From: Acestrorhynchus altus | Taxonomy: Eukaryota > Chordata > Actinopteri > Characiformes > Acestrorhynchidae | Reading direction: 5' to 3' | Assembly (NCBI GenBank): GCA_034509495.1 | Contig: CM067507.1 | Coordinates: 26,092,385 to 26,156,384, forward strand | DNA: 64,000 nt | In this document: in pieces, positions 47,701 to 58,837 of the stretch | Layout of the letters: each line of letters begins with the position of its first letter | Numbering within the stretch: position 1 is the stretch's first letter | Made by a program: the position numbers and the translations under genes | Notes under the pieces: generated by a model | What the model was told of the DNA's origin: nothing | What the model saw: the letters and a program-made list of their open reading frames with translations, nothing else | The model's database searches: none

Positions 47701-48410
47701 TCATCGTGAAGATTTCATAACTGACTCCATGGCTGCAGTGGCAAAAAGTAAAGATACTGTAAACAACTAATTCATCAGTAATTGAAGTAAAATTGATCAG
47801 AACATTAAGCATGTTGCATAAATAATTTAACATACCAATAGTTTCTGAAATCAATCAGGTTTTGATTCCTTGCTCTAAAAAACACCACCTAGTATATAAT
47901 GATGATTAATAAGCACAATGCAGTAGAACTGATTTGAAACAAAGCTCCAGATGGCCCAAATAAGCTCACAGATTGCATATACTTATTAGCTTATGCTTCT
48001 GTGAAAATGCAGTGTCAATACAAGTTTAACAAAAAACCTCTGGGTTTTTTCAAGGTTATTTATAGAAAGTGTAAATTTGAGTATTCAATGCAGGTTATTT
48101 TCTAGTGGCAACTTAAATAAATTAAATACAATATAATTTAGTTATATAAAGAACATCACTTAAACTTGCAACTGTCTTTACAGAGCACCAGTCAAACACA
48201 TTCTTCAAAACACTCATTGTTATTTCAGTGTGCAGTGTGGTATAACAGACCAAAGTATGACAAGTGGTGAGAGATACTCAGTCAGAAATGTAGAGGACAT
48301 TGGCAGTCAAGACAACAAACAGGAACGCTTGATGATTAAATTGCAAAACAAGCAAACAACAAAGAGATGGCCAAGTCTCTCAGCCAAAGAGGCAAGTCTA
48401 AGCATCAGTG

Positions 48411-48412
<2 letters not shown>
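47701..48412. other. AT-rich non-coding DNA
   Basis: No gene or element recognised before the (TC)n run. Confidence 0.4.

Positions 48413-48473
<61 letters not shown>
48413..48473 (+). repeat. (TC)n microsatellite
   Basis: About 29 uninterrupted TC units. The poly-Ser/Leu open frame across it is a by-product. Confidence 0.95.
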
Positions 48474-48475
<2 letters not shown>

Positions 48476-48611
48476 GTTCATCTATCTGTATATCTGACTG
48501 AACAGACATTTGCTTTGATCTTACCATTCTTAATACCATTAGAAGACAATACAGTTCAACTTTTCAACTAGTCTACAGTTTCAATAATTGTAATTTATCT
48601 AAATTATATTA

Positions 48612-48745
48612 TCATCATCTCAGTTACACTTCTGTAGCACCTTTCAAGATACCCAAGGATGCTTTACAGTCAGCACTCTACACAATCACGCTCAGCCAAC
48701 AGAGGAATAATGACTGTCCACCTGGAGGTCATTAAAGTTAAGTCT
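48612..48745 (-). mobile_element. LINE 3' end fragment
   Basis: CTGTAGCACCTTTCAAGATA then CCCAAGGATGCTTTACAG is the reverse complement of the tail type at 43931-44018, with additional untranslated sequence (AATCACGCTCAGCCAACAGA). Confidence 0.55.
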
Positions 48746-50044
48746 ACTTACTTTACTAAAAATGAAATACTAGTTTTGGCTCTGTAGTTTTGTATGACTG
48801 ACTTTGATTTCTGTACATTTGTAGTTTCATAGTAAAGCTGAGATTTTTCTTATTGACATTCATAACCTAAAGCTCCTACTAGCTCTTAAAACAGTTGAGT
48901 GAAGAGAGGGCCATGGCAGTTCTGTACATGCGAATTTGGCTTATGTCAGTCACAAACTTTTCAGCAGAAAGGTTGCATTGTTCCCTGACATCTAATATGT
49001 GAACTGTGAATTTTATCTAAAGTCTATAATCAGTGGCTACTGTGGAAAAACTGAAGAAATCTGTCAGATGTCAGTGCTGGTTCTAGAGATATGGACATAC
49101 TGTCATTCTTGCTGTCAGTGTTCAAAATTTTAAAACAGGACTCTGGATTCTCAGTCATTACCTCAGTTTATACAATTCCCCACTTCCCCACATATGTCTG
49201 AAAAAATTTCTAAAAAATTGTTAGACAGTAATCAAGTACAGAAAACAGTACTGCTACAGACAAAGCCGGGAAAAGGCACAATTTTAGTACTTGTGGTGCT
49301 ATTTTTAGTTTTTTAGTTTTAGAGTTTTTTATTATAGCGTTCTTATATAACTTTTAATCAAAGAAATTAATTTGGTATTATATTCAAATAAAATACAGTT
49401 GTGTGTGCAATGGTGGTGATTATGAAATGGTGATTATGTAGCTTTGAATTATCATTGACAATGATCAGTCATATTAAATGTGTATGCATGCAGAAGTGTG
49501 TTCTCTGTATGGGAATGCTTAATCTGGAAACATGTAATGATTAATCTGCAAACTTTAGTGCATTCATTTTTTTTACACAAATTAATCATTTTACCAAATT
49601 CCTCCCATAATTCATTCTTTTTACAGAGCTTTGGAATATATTAGTAGTTTAATTTAGCAATGCAAACATGACATTAATACTGAGTTCAGAAGACTACATT
49701 TCATTTTTGCTGAAATATGGATTATATCTCTTAATAATCTATATATATAGCTCTATCTGACATTTTAAAGTTATAAGATTTTAGTTTAACAATCATCAAA
49801 ACAACATTGAGATGTTCTTATAAAGTAAAAAAAAAGGAAATAACTTTCCTTTAACCAAAAATAAATAAATTAATAAATAAATAAGGAAATACTAACTTTA
49901 ACTTGTGATTAATAAAGATTAATCAAAAAATATTGTGTGTTTGAGATTAAAAATTGCAATCAATTGACATAAATCAATTGACAACAGTGTGTTTTAACAC
50001 ATTTACAGTGTTACAGTTTATGTTATAAGATGTTGGTACAGGGA
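48746..50044. other. AT-rich non-coding DNA, no gene seen
   Basis: Includes short TATATATA and (AAAT)n patches (49740, 49860-49885). No gene or element recognised. Confidence 0.4.
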
Positions 50045-50245
50045 GAGATCACCAACAAACCTTGCTCCTGGACAATTACCTTCCTGCAGGTAACTGCAAA
50101 TCAAATCTAACACACCCCATTCAGCCAATCAGAAGCTTCTGAAGGCAGTAATAAGTTGGATCAGGTGGGATGAATTAGGGTTAAATTTAAAGTCTACAGA
50201 AATGTATCTCTCCAGGAGCAAGGCTGGTAACCACTGGAATAAGGG
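50045..50245. mobile_element. hAT-like MITE with inverted ends
   Basis: The left end CACCAACAAACCTTGCTCCT then GGACAATTACCTTCCTGCAGG is mirrored by the right end CTACAGAAATGTATCTCTCC then AGGAGCAAGGCTGGTAACC. The interior has AATCTAACACACCCCATTCA and GGATCAGGTGGGATGAATTA, also roughly complementary, so the whole 200 bp can fold back. The pattern is that of fish hAT-type MITEs. No coding capacity. Confidence 0.65.
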
Positions 50246-50956
50246 AACTCAATAAATGGGCTTTTGGACTTGCTAACGGTTAACACTAACACTACTCAGG
50301 TTTTCTTTTGACTCTCTTAACTGAGTCTTTTGAGTACGTTGGACTATTTATTTATTTCTACAGCAGCTCTCACTTTCTGAGTTGTGTTCCTTTGGAAGTG
50401 GCTGCTGAAAGCTGAAGTGGAAGGGAAATGAATGCAGAACTATTTAATCAAGAGAGAAAGAAATGAGGGCAGTAGCATGTAACAAATGCCCCTGTGCTGT
50501 GTTGTGTGGCGGGGTAGTAAGTCACTCTGTAATGGACTAAGACAGGGACATGCGTGAACTCTATGGTCTGCTTGGCTGCTCTGTCACAGCCTGCCTGTCT
50601 TTATCAAGGGCCGGGCTTTCCACATAATCCCCACCAATCAATTACCCTTCACGGGGAAAGTCAATCAGGCAGCCACCGCCGGCTATTCTTGGCCAGACAG
50701 AACTTAAAGAGAATGAAGGGGAAGCATTTAAGTGTGACTTGCCCCTCAGTGCTGTGTGGGCTTTTAATGGGTCTTTAAAAAGAACAGCCAAGTCACATGG
50801 GGCTGGTGTAAAGCCAGGGTGAACATGTAAGGATTTTTGAGTTTGATACATTATGCATTTACATTATGGTTAATTTGTTGTATCTTGTATGATCTGATTG
50901 AGACATCACTTTGAGTGAAAGTATTCTCATGGACACATTAAAAAAGTCATCCAAAG

Positions 50957-50959
<3 letters not shown>
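50246..50959. other. Non-coding DNA with a candidate conserved island
   Basis: About 50590-50760 is richer in GC and holds ACCAATCAATTACCC (about 50633-50647), sharing CAATCAATTA with the islands at 13589 and 28336. Opposed open frames (50554-50778 plus, 50642-50851 minus) cross it without a domain. Confidence 0.3.

Positions 50960-51015
<56 letters not shown>
50960..51015 (+). repeat. (TA)n microsatellite
   Basis: About 27 uninterrupted TA units. Confidence 0.95.
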
Positions 51016-51020
<5 letters not shown>

Positions 51021-51119
51021 TAACAATAACAAAATAATGCTCATCCCAACAGGCCAAGGGTGATGATTATTGTGTTTGAGGGTTGTTTGTGCTCCTCAAA
51101 TCCCCTTCCTCACTCTCCT

Positions 51120-51330
51120 ACAGCTCTTTACCAGGCAAACAAACTGAGTAGAAGAACATTAGACCCCCGTTGCTGCTGGCACTCTTCGGGAAAGGCGCCA
51201 ATTCGTTCTTCCGACACTACAAGCGCTAATCTAATGATGACAGGGAGGGAAATTGCAGCTTGGCGGTTGTCACAGTGGCTTGAACCCGGAGGAGTTCCGC
51301 TTTTGTGAAGGAAGTGCGAGAGCCTGAAAC
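51120..51330. other. Candidate conserved, CpG-containing island
   Basis: More CpG than its surroundings (GGCGCC, TTCGTTCTTCCGAC, AAGCGCTAATC, GGCGG, CCCGGAGG) and a TAATCTAATGATGACAGG block. An 82-codon open frame (51060-51308) crosses it without recognisable domains. It could be an enhancer or a promoter-like fragment. The flanking 51437-51451 is a run of 15 C. Confidence 0.35.
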
Positions 51331-51451
51331 AAATCCTTATTACATGTCATTAAGCTGAGTGAAAATGAGATTCAGAGGACACAGGAAGATGAAGGCATGA
51401 AGGTACATTAAATCTCCATATGCTATTGAGCATCGACCCCCCCCCCCCCCC

Positions 51452-52039
51452 ACCCTTCAGACAAGATGGTACCTAAGACCAAATCAACATTGCTTCCTTT
51501 TTCCATTATCTAGACATTTATTTTTCATAAATGCACCTGTATTTTTATTTTAGAATATGATTTCATGTCGTGACTGCCATCACAACATATGCAGCAAGTA
51601 TAGTCATATTATATTATTCATTGCATCTCTGCAATGAGTTTGATTCACAATTAATGCAGTTAAATCGAACAACTTGCCATATACATGCAGCTCTATACAG
51701 CAGCTGTGATTGGCTGGGCAGTATTAGGTGTGTGCTGAAACCCAGGGCTGTAGTTGGCTCAGTTCATTAGTAGTCAGCGTCATAAATGAAAGGTATCAGC
51801 TGTCCCATTACCCCTGCTCCTGTCCTATCCTCAACTCCTCCACCTTCTTCCTGGATAGGACAGGGCAGTAAGAAAGGAGGAGGAAGAGGAGACAAGGAGT
51901 AGCAAATGTTTCCGGATGCAGCCATTGGGTAATGAATGAAAATCAGAAGGGAAGGGCTGTTTCTTTCCTCACACAATGTTCAAATTTCAGAATAAAAGTC
52001 CTTAGACTGGATAACACCAATGCTTACATAAATAACAAA
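51452..52039. other. Non-coding DNA, nothing recognised
   Basis: Short purine-rich patch at about 51855-51900. No gene. Confidence 0.35.
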
Positions 52040-52410
52040 AATAATAAAGGACATTCAGGTTTGTTTCTGGTTTTTTGTTTTGTTTTGGTTTTTTTTGGAC
52101 CATGGACTATTTGGACTATTTTGAAGAACTTATTATTATAAATATCCTTGTCAATCTAATAATTACAAATAACTCTTTGTCAATTTCCAACAGGATTTCT
52201 GAGATGTAAAGTGTAAAAACAAATAAATATATGTGGATGCAAATTCATACAAATCTTAATCTCAATATAATTAAATGAATACAGCCTAGGATCTCCTGAA
52301 AATAACAAAAATTGTGTGACAATCTCCTATGAATACTTTTCTATTGTCTTTGCAAATAAAACTATGAAAACATCACACAAAATTAGTCTGAGGTTCTAAG
52401 AGTTAATTTT
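52040..52410 (+). repeat. Unnamed dispersed repeat, copy 3 of 3
   Basis: Begins AAAGGACATTCAGGTTTG and ends ACACAAAATTAGTCTGAGG then TTCTAAGAGTTAA, matching the ends of the copy at 6150-6545. It is AT-rich inside with no open frame. Confidence 0.45.
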
Positions 52411-53054
52411 TAGGAGAAACATTCAAATTTATATCTTTTTAGGAACTCGAAGGACATCACATAACCTGACTGCATTGTTTCTCTTATTAGAGAATGTAAA
52501 TTAAAAATGCAGCATCTCTGTTTGACCTGTACCTTTTACTGCAGCTACAATGCTAATATAGTCACTGTTTCCACATGTAGATGGTGAACAGGTATGTGGA
52601 GGTCCTCTCAAATATATTTCAAGCTGTTTTATATGAATCTATTCCATTTTTTGCATGTTCCTCCTGAAACTACATACTCAAATCTTATGCCTCTGTTCTG
52701 AAAAGCAAATGGAAGAAATTGCAATGAGGAATGAGGAAAGTTCATGTTTCGTGTCATATCAGCAGACATTTTTGAGTAAAAGACATTTTGGCTTTTATCT
52801 TGGCTTTCAACATGTGTTTAACCCATTTTGCCAGTGATTATGGTTTTGTACACTGTATTAGTTGCAGACAATATCATGCCAGAACCAACCAGACTATGTT
52901 TCTCTTGGTAGTCATAAAACATTCTGATGTACTGTTTTCTCGCCAGAGCAAAAATAAAGATCCCTGTTGTTTCACACCTCTAAATAAGAACCTGATAGGA
53001 TGTAGTGTGGCCTACCAGAGCCAAAGACTTAGAAATGTATTTAACTGTATAATA
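52411..53054. other. Non-coding DNA, nothing recognised
   Basis: A 135-codon open stretch (52788-53195) runs through here into the next repeat. It has no domain and ends in the microsatellite, so I do not call it a gene. Confidence 0.35.
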
Positions 53055-53250
53055 TGTACACTGATTGGCCATAACATTATGACCATCTCATTGTTTTTAT
53101 ACTCACTGTCTCTTTTAGCAGTGCCACTGGCAATACAGGAGCACTTTGCAGTTCTATATTTGACCACCACAGAGCATTATTATTATTATTATTAATATTA
53201 TTTGGCTGGTGGGTCATTCACAGCACTATATATATATATATATATATATC
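53055..53250 (+). mobile_element. Fish DNA-transposon-type repeat, forward copy
   Basis: The left end ACACTGATTGGCCATAACAT then TATGACCATCTCATTG is a terminal repeat of a common fish family. ATACTCACTGTCTCTTTTAG, CAGGAGCACTTTGCAGTTC, CACCACAGAGCATTATTATT and GGTGGGTCATTCACAGCAC follow in order. Inside are short (TTA)n and (TA)n runs (53176-53203, 53225-53249). The 3' half is missing. Confidence 0.6.
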
Positions 53251-53883
53251 CTGAGATATGAAGCCTAGAAAAATGCATGCAACTGCTTGCAAAGTGCAGA
53301 TCTCTGATTCTAAGTGTTGATTTAAGGGGATGGTGACAACCTGCCCAAATTAAATGTACAATGTATGTGAACATATTCAACTATTGTAATACAAAACCCT
53401 TTCACAAACAGCCTTTATGAGTCACTCTTTTCTTTAGTTGAACATTGTTATTCTATGGTTCTCAGAAACTGCGCAAGCTCATTTAGCTATGAAGAGGTAA
53501 TGTCATCATCAAGTCATCAAGCTCTCAGAGAAAGTTTTCAAGTGAGATACTTCACAAACTCATCCCAAATGAGTCTAACTCTTAGCACTCATCTTTGTTA
53601 CAGCATGCTTTCCATTTGAGCACTCACAGGTTTCCCTCAGTGCAGCACAATCCCCCTAATAGCACCCGTATGTCTCAGACACATACTCAGACATCTATTG
53701 TGTGCAGGAGATGGATATCTCCTGATGACATATCTCTGTCCCTCTTCCTCCCTGCCTCTTTCCTCACTCACCCTGCTTTCCATCTTTTCGTGTTGCTATT
53801 TCTCTCTCTCTTCTCTCATTTTGGTTGAGCATTCTTATACTCAGCCAAGTTGTCTCTCTTTCTTAATTTTCTTCCTCTTTCAT

Positions 53884-53885
<2 letters not shown>
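53251..53885. other. Non-coding DNA, nothing recognised
   Basis: AT-rich, becoming pyrimidine-rich to the right. No gene. Confidence 0.35.

Positions 53886-53926
<41 letters not shown>
53886..53926 (+). repeat. (TC)n microsatellite
   Basis: About 19 TC units, lying 110 bp from a (GA)n run that is its complement. Confidence 0.95.
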
Positions 53927-53927
<1 letters not shown>

Positions 53928-54032
53928 GACTGTGATCTGTGGGTTTTTAGTCACGCACTGTCTATCCTATGCCTCTGTCCCTTTGAGATGAATTTCAGCC
54001 CAACCCCCTCTGTCTGCCTGTCAACTGATGAC

Positions 54033-54035
<3 letters not shown>

Positions 54036-54090
<55 letters not shown>
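54036..54090 (+). repeat. (GA)n microsatellite
   Basis: About 27 GA units, with shorter GA runs to 54135. It is complementary to the (TC)n at 53886-53926. Confidence 0.95.
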
Positions 54091-54091
<1 letters not shown>

Positions 54092-54529
54092 AGGGGAAAG
54101 GGAGATAAAGTGGGAGAGACAGAGAGAGAGAGAGTGGTGGTGGTGTGGTGGTGTTGTATGTATACTGACAGTGGTTCTTTATGTAAATGTCAGATTTCTA
54201 ATCCAGACCCATCAGTATGATCTAATGAACTGAGCTGATGACAACAGTATGATGTACAAATGGTGATGCTGGTTCTGGGTTTCATGAACATGAAATGTTT
54301 CTAGATGGTTTTGTCTGTACTTCCAGTCATTACTGATTGATTTATTTTTATAGACTTATAGACTTGTGTATACTGGAATCTGCGCCTGCATCCAGAATTG
54401 TACCCTAAGTAAAGGAAGAACCACTTAATCACCAGTTGTGTTGCTCATATAAGAATTTGACCTCCGGCTTTCACCCATCTGTGCAGTGAACCTACACATA
54501 CACACTAGTGAGCGCATGTGAAAATGCAC

Positions 54530-54534
<5 letters not shown>

Positions 54535-54615
<81 letters not shown>

Positions 54616-54640
54616 ACACGCACACGCACACACACACACT
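54535..54640 (+). repeat. (CA)n microsatellite
   Basis: About 50 CA units with a few interruptions near the right end. It explains the alternating Cys/Val open frame on the minus strand. Confidence 0.97.
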
Positions 54641-54805
54641 CTAAGGGTGACAAAGAACACATGTGCCTGAAGCAGTAGGTAGCCCTAACTGCTGTGCCCT
54701 AGCAGCAGTTAGTAGTTAGGTGCTGTGTTGAAGGGCACTTCAGTCGTACCCTGTCAATTCAAGGGATCAAACTGGCAACCTTCTGCTCGCAAGGCCAGAG
54801 ACAAT
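54640..54805 (+). repeat. Teleost interspersed repeat (same family as 21460)
   Basis: CCTAGCAGCAGTTAGTAG, TGTTGAAGGGCACTTCAGTC, and AAACTGGCAACCTTCTGCTC then GCAAGGCC follow the order of the copy at 21460-21655, in the same orientation. Confidence 0.55.
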
Positions 54806-55307
54806 CTTCAGGCCAAAGCAAATGGTCTGAAGATTAGAGAAGCAGCCTTGTCACTAGAGGGTTGCTTTAGATTGGTGGAAAACCTTTGAAGACAGTTACA
54901 TATAAGCATAGCTTATAGCTGTCTAATAGTTATGTATTAAGTTGTTACACAGTTATGACAAAATATGAATTGTTTAAAATGATAATCCAGAAGTTTTAAG
55001 GTTAGAGACCTCTCTGCTGAGAATGTGTAATTGCATATTGTAAAAATGAATCATGTTGTGGTCACCTTTCAGAGTGGATGAAAAACAACAGTTTGACCAC
55101 AAAACGTCCAGGCCAGTTTTTACCATTGCATTGAATATAAATTAATATATTCCTGTATCGTGCATCCCTGTATGACAAGAAAACTGCATTTATTCTTTGT
55201 GATTGCTGCCATCTATTTGTGGCAAAAGCACCACCGCTGTTCTGTCTGAGTACTAAAACAATTCAAACTCATACCACATATCCCTACAGTTTCAGATATG
55301 CTTCTTC
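54806..55307. other. Non-coding DNA, nothing recognised
   Basis: AT-rich sequence without gene or element. Confidence 0.4.
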
Positions 55308-55440
55308 AACCTGCGTTCACACCGCAGCGATGCAACACAACAAAGCAGCTAGAGGTCATTCATTTTCAGTGAAAGCTGGCGATTTCCGGTCACAGGAGGC
55401 AGCGATTCGAGTCTGTGATGTGACTAAGTTGAGTGAAGTT
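55308..55440 (+). mobile_element. DNA-transposon terminal fragment
   Basis: CTGCGTTCACACCGCAGCGA then TGCAACACAACAAAGCAGCT is a typical terminal repeat of a fish DNA transposon. TTCATTTTCAGTGAAAGCTG and GATTTCCGGTCACAGGAGG follow. The other end is not seen and the superfamily is not certain. Confidence 0.4.
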
Positions 55441-55552
55441 TAATTTATTAGGAGCAAAACCATGTGGTGATTAAGAATAGGAATTTATCTCCATAGAAGT
55501 GTATAAACCCATTATACATACTGTGCAATAGACATGCACCCTGTTCTTGCTT

Positions 55553-55622
55553 TGAAACCAGTGATTCCAGGTAGACTCTGGACCTACCCTGACAACAAAA
55601 AGTGGATAACAAGATGAATGGT
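55553..55622 (-). repeat. Inverted fragment of the repeat at 1-42 / 2704 / 22757
   Basis: GATTCCAGGTAGACTCTGGA then CCTACCCTGACAACAAAAAG and AATGGTTGAATGGA are the reverse complement of the 5' part at 22757-22890. Confidence 0.45.
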
Positions 55623-58160
55623 TGAATGGAAAGCTCTCAGAGGCTATGTTGGGTAGTGTACCTTCATGAGAGGCTGTTGACTGCTAGAAGTTACTCTATG
55701 ATGCACTTGAAGACATTTTTCCTAGTTGACAGACTTTGAGAGAGGGCACATTATTGGACTGAGAAAAGCAGGATGTTTCTTTCACCAAAAAGGAAATTTG
55801 GTGTCACGGTGCCCATCATGTATCCTGCCATTGACAGCTAGTCACAGTTGACTTTGTTTGCAGTGGTGTCATGAAAAATGCTATGGATTGGAATTGTATT
55901 ATTAGTATTTGTACTAATACTACTAATTGTAGTATTGAAGCTAATATGCTAATATGGCTACTGTGTTGCAGGATGCCATATGGAACCTGTATGTGTACAT
56001 GCCCAACCATATCTCATCTAATTTAACAGGTTAGTGGCCAACAGGATACTATTTTCAACTGTAAATTTTCCCCAATAAACTCTCACTTTAATATTATAAT
56101 CACTTACATATATCTTATTTGTATTCACAAATATAAAGTTTGCATTCAATTCCAATAACTCTTACTTGGGGCATTATTTTTTGTGTATATTGGTAAAAAG
56201 TCATTTTTAAGTAAAATTGTAATATATTATTTTATACCTGTGGAGCAATAAACTCAGTACTGATGTAAATCAAATGTAAGTTTGTTTTGAGAAAATAAGC
56301 TAAACAAGTTCTACACTGTATTTTCATTGTCAGTAAGCTGTCTAAGTCACACAATTAACAGTCTTAAACCATAGCTCTAAATAAACTGAAAAGTTTTAAA
56401 AAGGCAGATTTTGTAAGTTCAGGACTAAGAATTGTCTAGACAAGCAAAATGGGGAGATGCTGTTCTTGATCTCCTGCTGGTGAAGGCTGCTTTCATGTGT
56501 GCCAAGATGGCAGAGTCAAAAGGCAAACAAGTTTGATGGATGCTCCTTCTGCCTAGAAATATCTGCCAGTGCTTTCTTTTACCCAGAAGCGCGGCTAGCA
56601 TGAAAGAGCACGGTAGAGAAGATAATGTCTGTTTGAGATGCCAAAGTTTTCTTTAACAATCAATTTGAAGTTTCCAGAATTCTCCAAGGGCTTGACAACC
56701 TTCTCATCTCAACTAATGGCATTCACTAAACCCTGTGATCTCATACAGGTTTAAGGAAATCGTCTAATTCGAGCCTAAAATGACCTGAAACAAAGTCAAG
56801 GGGCTGAGGAGTGATCTGCGGAACAGCAGTTAGTGAATGTTAGATTTGATTAAGCACATGATTGTGTCTCGGTTCGAGATTAACATTAATCAGAGCTGAA
56901 CCGTTTGTAAAAAATCAGCGGCTTTTAGAAATGTCTGATTGGGCTCTCACAGACTGATTATGAGAAGCTCTGATTAACTCTGAGCTCAGACTCTGACTCA
57001 CACTCTCCTTGGTTCTCTCCATTCATGTGCTCTTTCTCTTCTTCTCCATTCCTTTTCCTTCATCCTCAATGGGTCACCATAAATCAAGTAGCTGTATGAA
57101 TGATGGGCAAATTCAACACTGCACTATCCATTTTTCATTTTTCCTGAGCTTCAAAAAGTTTTGTAATATTTAGTTTGTCATTTGCGATCTTCCGGAATTT
57201 CTTTTGTTTTCAGGAGATTAGTGCATAAAATCATTTTGTTCCTGGCAGTCTCATTTAAATCAGTATGTCTGCATGTCTAGCGAATACAGTGGGAAACTAA
57301 TGTGACATGTCATCAGCAGTGTATCCTAGTCTGCTCCCCACAGAGCTCTCATCATCTCTCTGCCTTCACAGAGCTTCACACTTTGCCTCAAACTACAGAA
57401 TCTATTATTACATTAAATCAATATTCTTCTGCATCAATCTAAAGTTTACTTGAAGTATGCAAACTGATTGGCTACACACATTCAATTTGCATGAGCGAAG
57501 ATCAGCGAGTTAAGTGGTTTTTTTAAATTACGAACAAAACAATGAGGAAACTGTGCTTGATTAATTTCACCGGTTGTGAAAATACTCCTAGTAAAAGTAA
57601 TCACCCCTCTTCTTGCAGGAAGGAGATGACTGTAAGAGTCACAAAGCTTTTATCATGCATTGTCATTTAAATGCATTCTGCCCCCACCGAATCCTGGTTA
57701 ATGGAGAATGGAGAAGGGCCTCAGATTAGCTTCATGCTCCACTAGCAACATATTCTGTTTTATCAAGAGCCAGCTATTTTTCATCTATGCTTTTGGTTTA
57801 TTCATCATCTCAAACAATAACAAATCATGCAAATGAGAAACCAAAGGCTCAATTCAGCATATTTGAAAAACTGTGTCCTCTGCTGTTCTGATTTGGCTCA
57901 AAGATGTGAGCAGTTCTGTGTTAGATTGCTTTGGAAAATTTAGTGGCTGTCATTTGGGATACAAGTGGTAAAATGGAAGTAAAAGAGGCATGACTTGAAA
58001 CTAAACTAATGATGTGGCCAAATACATTTTTACTGCTCACTATATTTTAAATTCTGGATTTCTCATTAGAAATTTATTTTAGTCACTAGCTGATTTCAGT
58101 GGAAATGTATGGTACACACACTAGGGATGTTCACAACTCAAGTCAATTTAAAAAGTACAA
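55623..58160. other. Non-coding DNA with two candidate conserved islands
   Basis: No gene is supported. About 56560-57000 and 57480-57850 are high-complexity stretches free of repeats. The first holds TCTAATTCGAGCC, GATTAACATTAATCAGAG and TGATTAAGCACATGATTG. The second holds the exact POU octamer ATGCAAAT at 57827-57834 and AGCTTTTATCATGC. Paired ATTAATC/TAATT words suggest homeodomain binding. Conservation is untested. Confidence 0.35.
57827..57834 (+). promoter_or_regulatory. POU octamer match
   Basis: ATGCAAAT, the exact consensus for OCT/POU factors. An 8-mer occurs by chance several times in a window this size, so weight comes only from its setting. Confidence 0.2.
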
Positions 58161-58162
58161 AA

Positions 58163-58228
<66 letters not shown>
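58161..58228 (+). repeat. (GT)n microsatellite
   Basis: About 33 GT units. Confidence 0.97.
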
Positions 58229-58231
<3 letters not shown>

Positions 58232-58239
58232 GACAAACC

Positions 58240-58795
58240 AGTTTCAGGTGAAATCTGGATGATCATCACCCCTCAGTCATCCTAAAAGTGTTGGATGGAG
58301 TACCATCATTACAGAAAACATAATTTCCCTGCTCTACAATTCAGAGATCTAACCCATATCTGTCATTAGACATAATGATGTTAAGTTGATTTGTGTAACG
58401 TTTGCGGACTCACAGAGGTAGGTGGAGGTGGAAGTACACGCTGGGTTGATGATTTATTAACAGGTTATCCAGATAAGGTTCTCTAACCATCAAGACCAGA
58501 GGAGTAGACCAGTAAACAAGACACAGGTGGGAATGAGCGGAGCAAGGGAGGAGACAGAACTTAAACAAACACAAACCATGTGCTAAGGAACACATGGGGG
58601 ACACTGACAGGAAAGACAGGGCTGACAAGAGACAGACATGACAGTTTGCTCCAGAGAGTCCTATTCTATAACAATAGTTCACTACAGGGACTAAACAAGC
58701 TGACAATGTGCATTTGCACATTTGTCAACTTAAAGTAGATCAATGCATTCACTGGAATGGGTGTCCACAAACATTTGGACATATAGTGTATCATA
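58240..58795 (-). mobile_element. Tc1-type MITE split by a solo LTR
   Basis: Left part (58240-58393): CATCACCCCTCAGTCATCC, AAAAGTGTTGGATGGAGTAC and TCATTACAGAAAACATAA. Right part (58644-58795): CTCCAGAGAGTCCTATTC, GGGACTAAACAAGCTGACAA, and the terminal repeat TGTCCACAAACATTTGGACA then TATAGTGTA. The parts join into one inverted copy of the family at 34437-34942 once the 250-bp LTR is removed. Confidence 0.7.
58394..58643 (-). mobile_element. Solo LTR inside a MITE
   Basis: 250 bp, start TGTAACGTTTGCGGACTC and end CAGACATGACA. The start resembles that of the solo LTR at 29678 (TGTAACGACTCACGG). Flanks are ATTTG on the left and GTTTG on the right, a target duplication with one mismatch. It belongs to the same or a sister Gypsy family as 29678 and 45164. 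Confidence 0.65.
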
Positions 58796-58837
58796 CAATC
58801 CTTTTGTTCTAAGTTGCAAAAAAGTGGACTATGCCTT

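Noticed and set aside
52788..53195. 135-codon open frame
   Set aside because: Runs into a DNA-transposon fragment and a (TTA)n run, with no domain.
53698..54233. Open frames with Ser/Leu and Arg/Glu runs
   Set aside because: They are translations of (TC)n and (GA)n arrays.
54425..54637. Alternating Cys-Val protein on the minus strand
   Set aside because: Translation of the (CA)n array.
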